This document shows, one piece after another, positions 7,130 to 10,031 of a stretch of DNA of 10,031 bases; the first letter of the stretch is position 1, and each line of letters begins with the position of its first letter. The notes under the pieces are model-generated. The model worked only from the letters and a program-made list of their open reading frames with translations. It was not told the origin of the DNA and did not search any database. The DNA comes from CAYMTN01 sp964393335 (lineage in GTDB: Bacteria; Chloroflexota; Anaerolineae; Aggregatilineales; Aggregatilineaceae): positions 1 through 10,031 of the forward strand of contig CAYMTN010000201.1 in the NCBI GenBank assembly GCA_964393335.1, read 5' to 3'. Made by a program: the position numbers and the translations under genes.

Positions 7130-7167
7130 GTCAATACATTGACATCTGTCTATATAGTTGTTAACAT
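7130..7167 (+). promoter_or_regulatory. Promoter and probable ArsR operator
   Basis: A -35 box TTGACA (7139-7144) and a -10 box TAACAT (7162-7167) are separated by 17 bases, giving a leader of about 26 bases before arsR. The -35 box lies within a perfect inverted repeat GTCAAT-AC-ATTGAC (7130-7143), and a second small repeat GACA-TC-TGTC follows at 7141-7150. ArsR-family repressors bind AT-rich inverted repeats over their own promoter, so this palindrome is the best candidate for the arsenite-responsive operator. Confidence 0.6.
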
Positions 7168-7199
7168 CATGCCTGTTTGATCAGTAGACTGGACGTGAT

Positions 7200-7550
7200 A
7201 TGCCAGCGACGATACCTTCTACAACAATCCAGGGGAAGATCTGCGCCTCCATCCCGACGGAACTGCGCCTCAGCACCGAACATGCCGAGCGCATTGCAGC
7301 GCTGTCGAAAGCCCTGAGCCATCCGGTACGCGTTCAGATTGTGGATATTCTGAACCGTTACGGTGGCGAGGTGTGTGTGTGCGAAATTGAACGGCATTTT
7401 GACCTGACACAGCCCACGATCTCGCACCATCTCCGTGTGCTGCGCGAAGCCGGTGTCATTGACGGGGAACAACGCGGGCTATGGGTCTACTATCAGGTAA
7501 AGCCGGGGGCGCTTGATCTGCTGCGTCAATTGCTGGGAGTATTGGATTGA
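7200..7550 (+). CDS. arsR: ArsR-family arsenic-responsive repressor
   Basis: A 116-residue winged-helix repressor that releases DNA when trivalent arsenic binds. The core LSHPVRVQIVDILNRYGGEVC is the start of the ArsR fold, followed by the metal-binding and recognition motif EVCVCEIERHFDLTQPTISH. Cys59 and Cys61 form the CxC pair of the classical As(III)/Sb(III) site at the alpha-3 helix, as in E. coli ArsR (ELCVCDL); Cys15 in the N-terminal tail could be an extra ligand. QPTISHHLRVLREAGVI is the DNA-recognition helix and the start of the wing, and GLWVYYQV is the wing strand. Length is normal. The ATG at 7200 has only a weak ribosome site (GGA, six bases upstream), but no other in-frame start fits and the promoter is just upstream. 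It precedes acr3 by 87 bases on the same strand and controls it and itself. Confidence 0.95.
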   Translation: MPATIPSTTIQGKICASIPTELRLSTEHAERIAALSKALSHPVRVQIVDILNRYGGEVCVCEIERHFDLTQPTISHHLRVLREAGVIDGEQRGLWVYYQVKPGALDLLRQLLGVLD

Positions 7551-7561
7551 TCGGATTTATT

Positions 7562-7585
7562 CGAGCATGACAGGCTCGCTTTTTT
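7562..7585 (+). terminator. Small terminator-like hairpin between arsR and acr3
   Basis: The arms CGAGC (7562-7566) and GCTCG (7574-7578) with a 7-base loop are followed by C and six T (7580-7585). This is the form of an intrinsic terminator, with a short stem, lying 12 bases after the arsR stop. It may end part of the arsR transcripts and so limit acr3, or work as an attenuator; acr3 could then need readthrough or a promoter of its own (a TTTTATATC-like stretch follows at about 7591-7599). Confidence 0.5.
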
Positions 7586-7637
7586 CTAGGTTTTATATCG
7601 AAGATTGTCTATTCACTCGTCAGACTTTGAGGAGACC

Positions 7638-8750
<1,113 letters not shown>

Positions 8751-8766
8751 TTTACCTGCTGAAAAC

Positions 8767-8804
8767 GATGCGGCCCCGTCGAGAACACCGCGAGGGGCCG
8801 CATC
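8767..8804. terminator. Long perfect hairpin after acr3, probable terminator
   Basis: The arms GATGCGGCCCC (8767-8777) and GGGGCCGCATC (8794-8804) pair perfectly over 11 bp with a 16-base loop, starting 17 bases after the acr3 stop. The stem is very stable, but no T run follows on either strand, so it may stop transcription only partly or protect the 3' end of the message. Part of it resembles the hairpin upstream of arsR. Confidence 0.5.
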
Positions 8805-9002
8805 AGAATCGCCTATGACATCGAACTTTGTAGGCGAACCCGGAATTGCCATATCGCTCAGAAATACATCCGAGACCGATCACAGTCTATTTCGTACGTT
8901 CGCGCCTTGCTTTTTGACGACAAGCATTCGAACCATACACCCGACGGCGACCTCCTAATTCCGATGGCGCTGGTAACTTCACTCCGCACACCGCGCAGCG
9001 CC

Positions 9003-9224
9003 TCACACGGCGGAGACGCTCACTTTTGGGTGGTTGCCATTCCCGTCGTTGCTTGCGGTTTTCGCCTCAACAGCCGGGGATAAAGGGAACACTGTTCCTT
9101 CATGCTGCTCCATATTGTGATACCACATATCTGCACGCATTTCGCGGCCAACAGCCAATCGCCAGTCCTCAATACCCATCTGGCCGAGTGTTTCTTTCCG
9201 GCGCGCGTTCGGGGGAAGTGTCAT
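9003..9224 (-). CDS. Doubtful small hypothetical protein, 73 residues
   Basis: An open frame on the minus strand coding for 73 residues. The first half reads like real protein (RRKETLGQMGIEDWRLAVGR, then EMRADMWYHNMEQHEG), while the last part is low in structure signals. I do not recognise any family. The ATG at 9224 has no clear ribosome site, and the frame stays open upstream only to a TGA at 9251-9249. Its stop falls within the hairpin at 8997-9020. It could be a fragment of a decayed gene or chance. Low certainty. Confidence 0.22.
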   Translation of the reverse strand: MTLPPNARRKETLGQMGIEDWRLAVGREMRADMWYHNMEQHEGTVFPLSPAVEAKTASNDGNGNHPKVSVSAV

Positions 9225-9299
9225 CGGAGACAGGAAATCGAGGGAGGATCATGCCGCGATACGAGATAGCCATCGCGAACGCCGCAGCGAACAACACCT

Positions 9300-9371
9300 G
9301 GGGGAATGAATCCCCTATGGGGCACACGGGGCACGGCTTGCTGCACCGCTTGAGACGTGTGACGAGCCGTG
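9300..9371. repeat. Cluster of short palindromes, REP/MITE-like
   Basis: GGGGA-ATGAA-TCCCC (9301-9315) forms a tight hairpin, and its CCCC arm can instead pair with GGGG at 9319-9322 (CCCC-TAT-GGGG). CACGGCT (9332-9338) pairs with AGCCGTG (9365-9371), the latter followed by TTTT. From memory, GGGGCACGG-type and GGGGAATGAATCCCC-type palindromes recur as dispersed repeats in several environmental bacteria; this could be a degraded copy. Only one copy is in the window, so its repeat nature is unproven. Confidence 0.35.
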
Positions 9372-9498
9372 TTTTGGTTCCTACCCTGCCACCCTGAAGA
9401 TGCCGCAGTACCGATCAATAGAACACCAAGCACACACAAGGAGATGGCCTCTCAGTCTATCACCTCATCCTTCTTGCCGCTTCCTCTCCGACAGTCTG

Positions 9499-10031
9499 CT
9501 AGGTCTGGATACCCTTTTCCCGGAACAGATACTTGATCTTGTGACAGCCTGCACCAAGAGTCAATTCCACGCTATCACCGATCTGCTCTCCGTCGTACAA
9601 CTGGTGGCCGTTGACCGATATCTCGCCCATTTGTGCATCGGGGAGCACGACCCTGGCCGATGCGTTGAATGGAATAGCGATTTCGATGGTGAGATGTCCT
9701 GCTTCGTCGCTGCGCCAGCCGCTTTCGTAAAAGCCAGCCGCCGAGCGGTAGCGCGCCCTGGCCCACTGGAGCGATTTGTCCGGTTTAGGCGCGATCCGGG
9801 CATGGCGGAAGCCGGTAACACCATCCTCGTCTGAAGATGGGTTCAGCCCACACATATCGCGGTACATCCATTCGACGATGGAGCCGTAGGCATAGTGGTT
9901 GAGCGAGTTCATGCCCGTCGAGCTGATCGAGCCATCGGGGTTGAGGGAGTTCCACCGCTCCCAGATGGTCGTCGCACCCAGGTTGACGGCGTACAGCCAC
10001 GATGGGTAATCCTCGTTGAGCAGCAGTCGGT
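9499..10031 (-). CDS. Alpha-L-rhamnosidase, GH78 family, C-terminal part
   Basis: The last 177 or so codons of a glycoside hydrolase cut by the right edge of the window; the reading frame stays open to position 10031. Translation of the right end gives LLLNEDYPSWLYAVNLGATT, then IWERWNSLNPDGSISSTG, then MNSLNHYAYGSIVEWMYRDM. This order (LLNExYPSW, GATTIWERW, SxNHYAYGxxxEWxYR) is the hallmark of the (alpha/alpha)6 catalytic domain of GH78 enzymes, which cut terminal rhamnose from plant glycosides and polysaccharides. The Glu in WERW lies where the catalytic base of GH78 has been placed, about 150 residues from the end. After it comes the C-terminal beta-sandwich (HLTIEIAIPFNASARVVLPD, then a G-x-H-K end). 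The stop is TAG at 9501-9499. The signal peptide and catalytic acid lie outside the window. The Met at 9912 is internal, not the start. Confidence 0.92.
   Translation of the reverse strand, partial: RLLLNEDYPSWLYAVNLGATTIWERWNSLNPDGSISSTGMNSLNHYAYGSIVEWMYRDMCGLNPSSDEDGVTGFRHARIAPKPDKSLQWARARYRSAAGFYESGWRSDEAGHLTIEIAIPFNASARVVLPDAQMGEISVNGHQLYDGEQIGDSVELTLGAGCHKIKYLFREKGIQT

Larger units (their letters stand above)
8805..9498. other. Long intergenic region without a convincing gene
   Basis: About 690 bases between the arsenic cassette and the rhamnosidase gene hold no recognisable protein, tRNA or transposase. Seen in it: an inverted repeat CGCCTA/TAGGCG (8810-8815 and 8831-8836), a hairpin AGCGCCTC/GAGACGCT with one mismatch (8997-9020) followed by CACTTTT, a perfect palindrome GGAACACTGTTCC (9086-9098), one doubtful minus-strand frame (9003-9224), and a palindrome cluster (9300-9371). 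The mix suggests decayed or non-coding DNA. Confidence 0.5.

Noticed and set aside
7605..7637. Longer form of the arsenite pump starting at TTG 7605
   Set aside because: No ribosome site precedes the TTG, while ATG 7638 has GAGGAG close upstream and gives a normal family start.
9086..9098. GGAACACTGTTCC as a LexA/SOS box
   Set aside because: The Gram-positive type box needs GAAC and GTTC separated by four bases; here only three lie between them, and no SOS gene is adjacent.
9400..9834. Plus-strand frame of 144 codons over the right end
   Set aside because: It lies opposite the GH78 rhamnosidase frame, which shows clear family motifs.
9912..9912. Met at 9912 as the start of a separate 137-residue protein
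   Set aside because: The frame stays open to the window edge and the upstream residues (GATTIWERWNS) are conserved GH78 sequence.

Overview
The window looks like a chromosomal region of a free-living, sugar-degrading bacterium, most plausibly a member of the Chloroflexota. That guess rests on protein style: a long secreted protein with Thr/Pro linkers (TPTPIPT and a Pro/Thr/Ala tail) and pre-peptidase-C-like repeats, next to a CUT1 sugar transporter whose binding protein has a plain Sec signal rather than a lipobox. It is an inference, not a proof.

Layout. Positions 1-3816 (minus strand) hold a carbohydrate uptake locus: a LacI-family repressor (2714-3727), a solute-binding protein (1217-2527), and two membrane permeases (206-1147, and 1-204 running off the left edge). 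No ATPase is visible. The LacI promoter and the leader in front of the binding protein each carry a nearly identical 16-bp near-palindrome with a central CG, the form expected of a LacI-family operator, so the repressor probably controls both itself and the transporter. A hairpin sits between the binding-protein and permease genes. Positions 3817-4036 are a leader region with a regular alternation of CAAAC and GTTTG arms, followed by one large plus-strand gene (4037-6877) for a secreted, cysteine-rich, multidomain protein of unknown function.

Positions 6878-7199 hold a hairpin and the promoter/operator of a two-gene arsenic cassette: arsR (7200-7550) and acr3 (7638-8750). A small terminator-like hairpin lies between the two genes and a long perfect hairpin follows acr3. 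The hairpins on the two sides of the cassette share sequence. Positions 8805-9498 have no convincing gene, only a doubtful 73-codon frame and a cluster of palindromes. The right edge (9499-10031, minus) is the C-terminal part of a GH78 alpha-L-rhamnosidase.

Working together: the rhamnosidase and the CUT1 transporter suggest plant- or polysaccharide-derived sugar use, but the transported sugar cannot be read from the sequence. The arsenic cassette is functionally separate: ArsR senses As(III) and Acr3 exports it. No defence system, CRISPR array, transposase, tRNA or rRNA was found.
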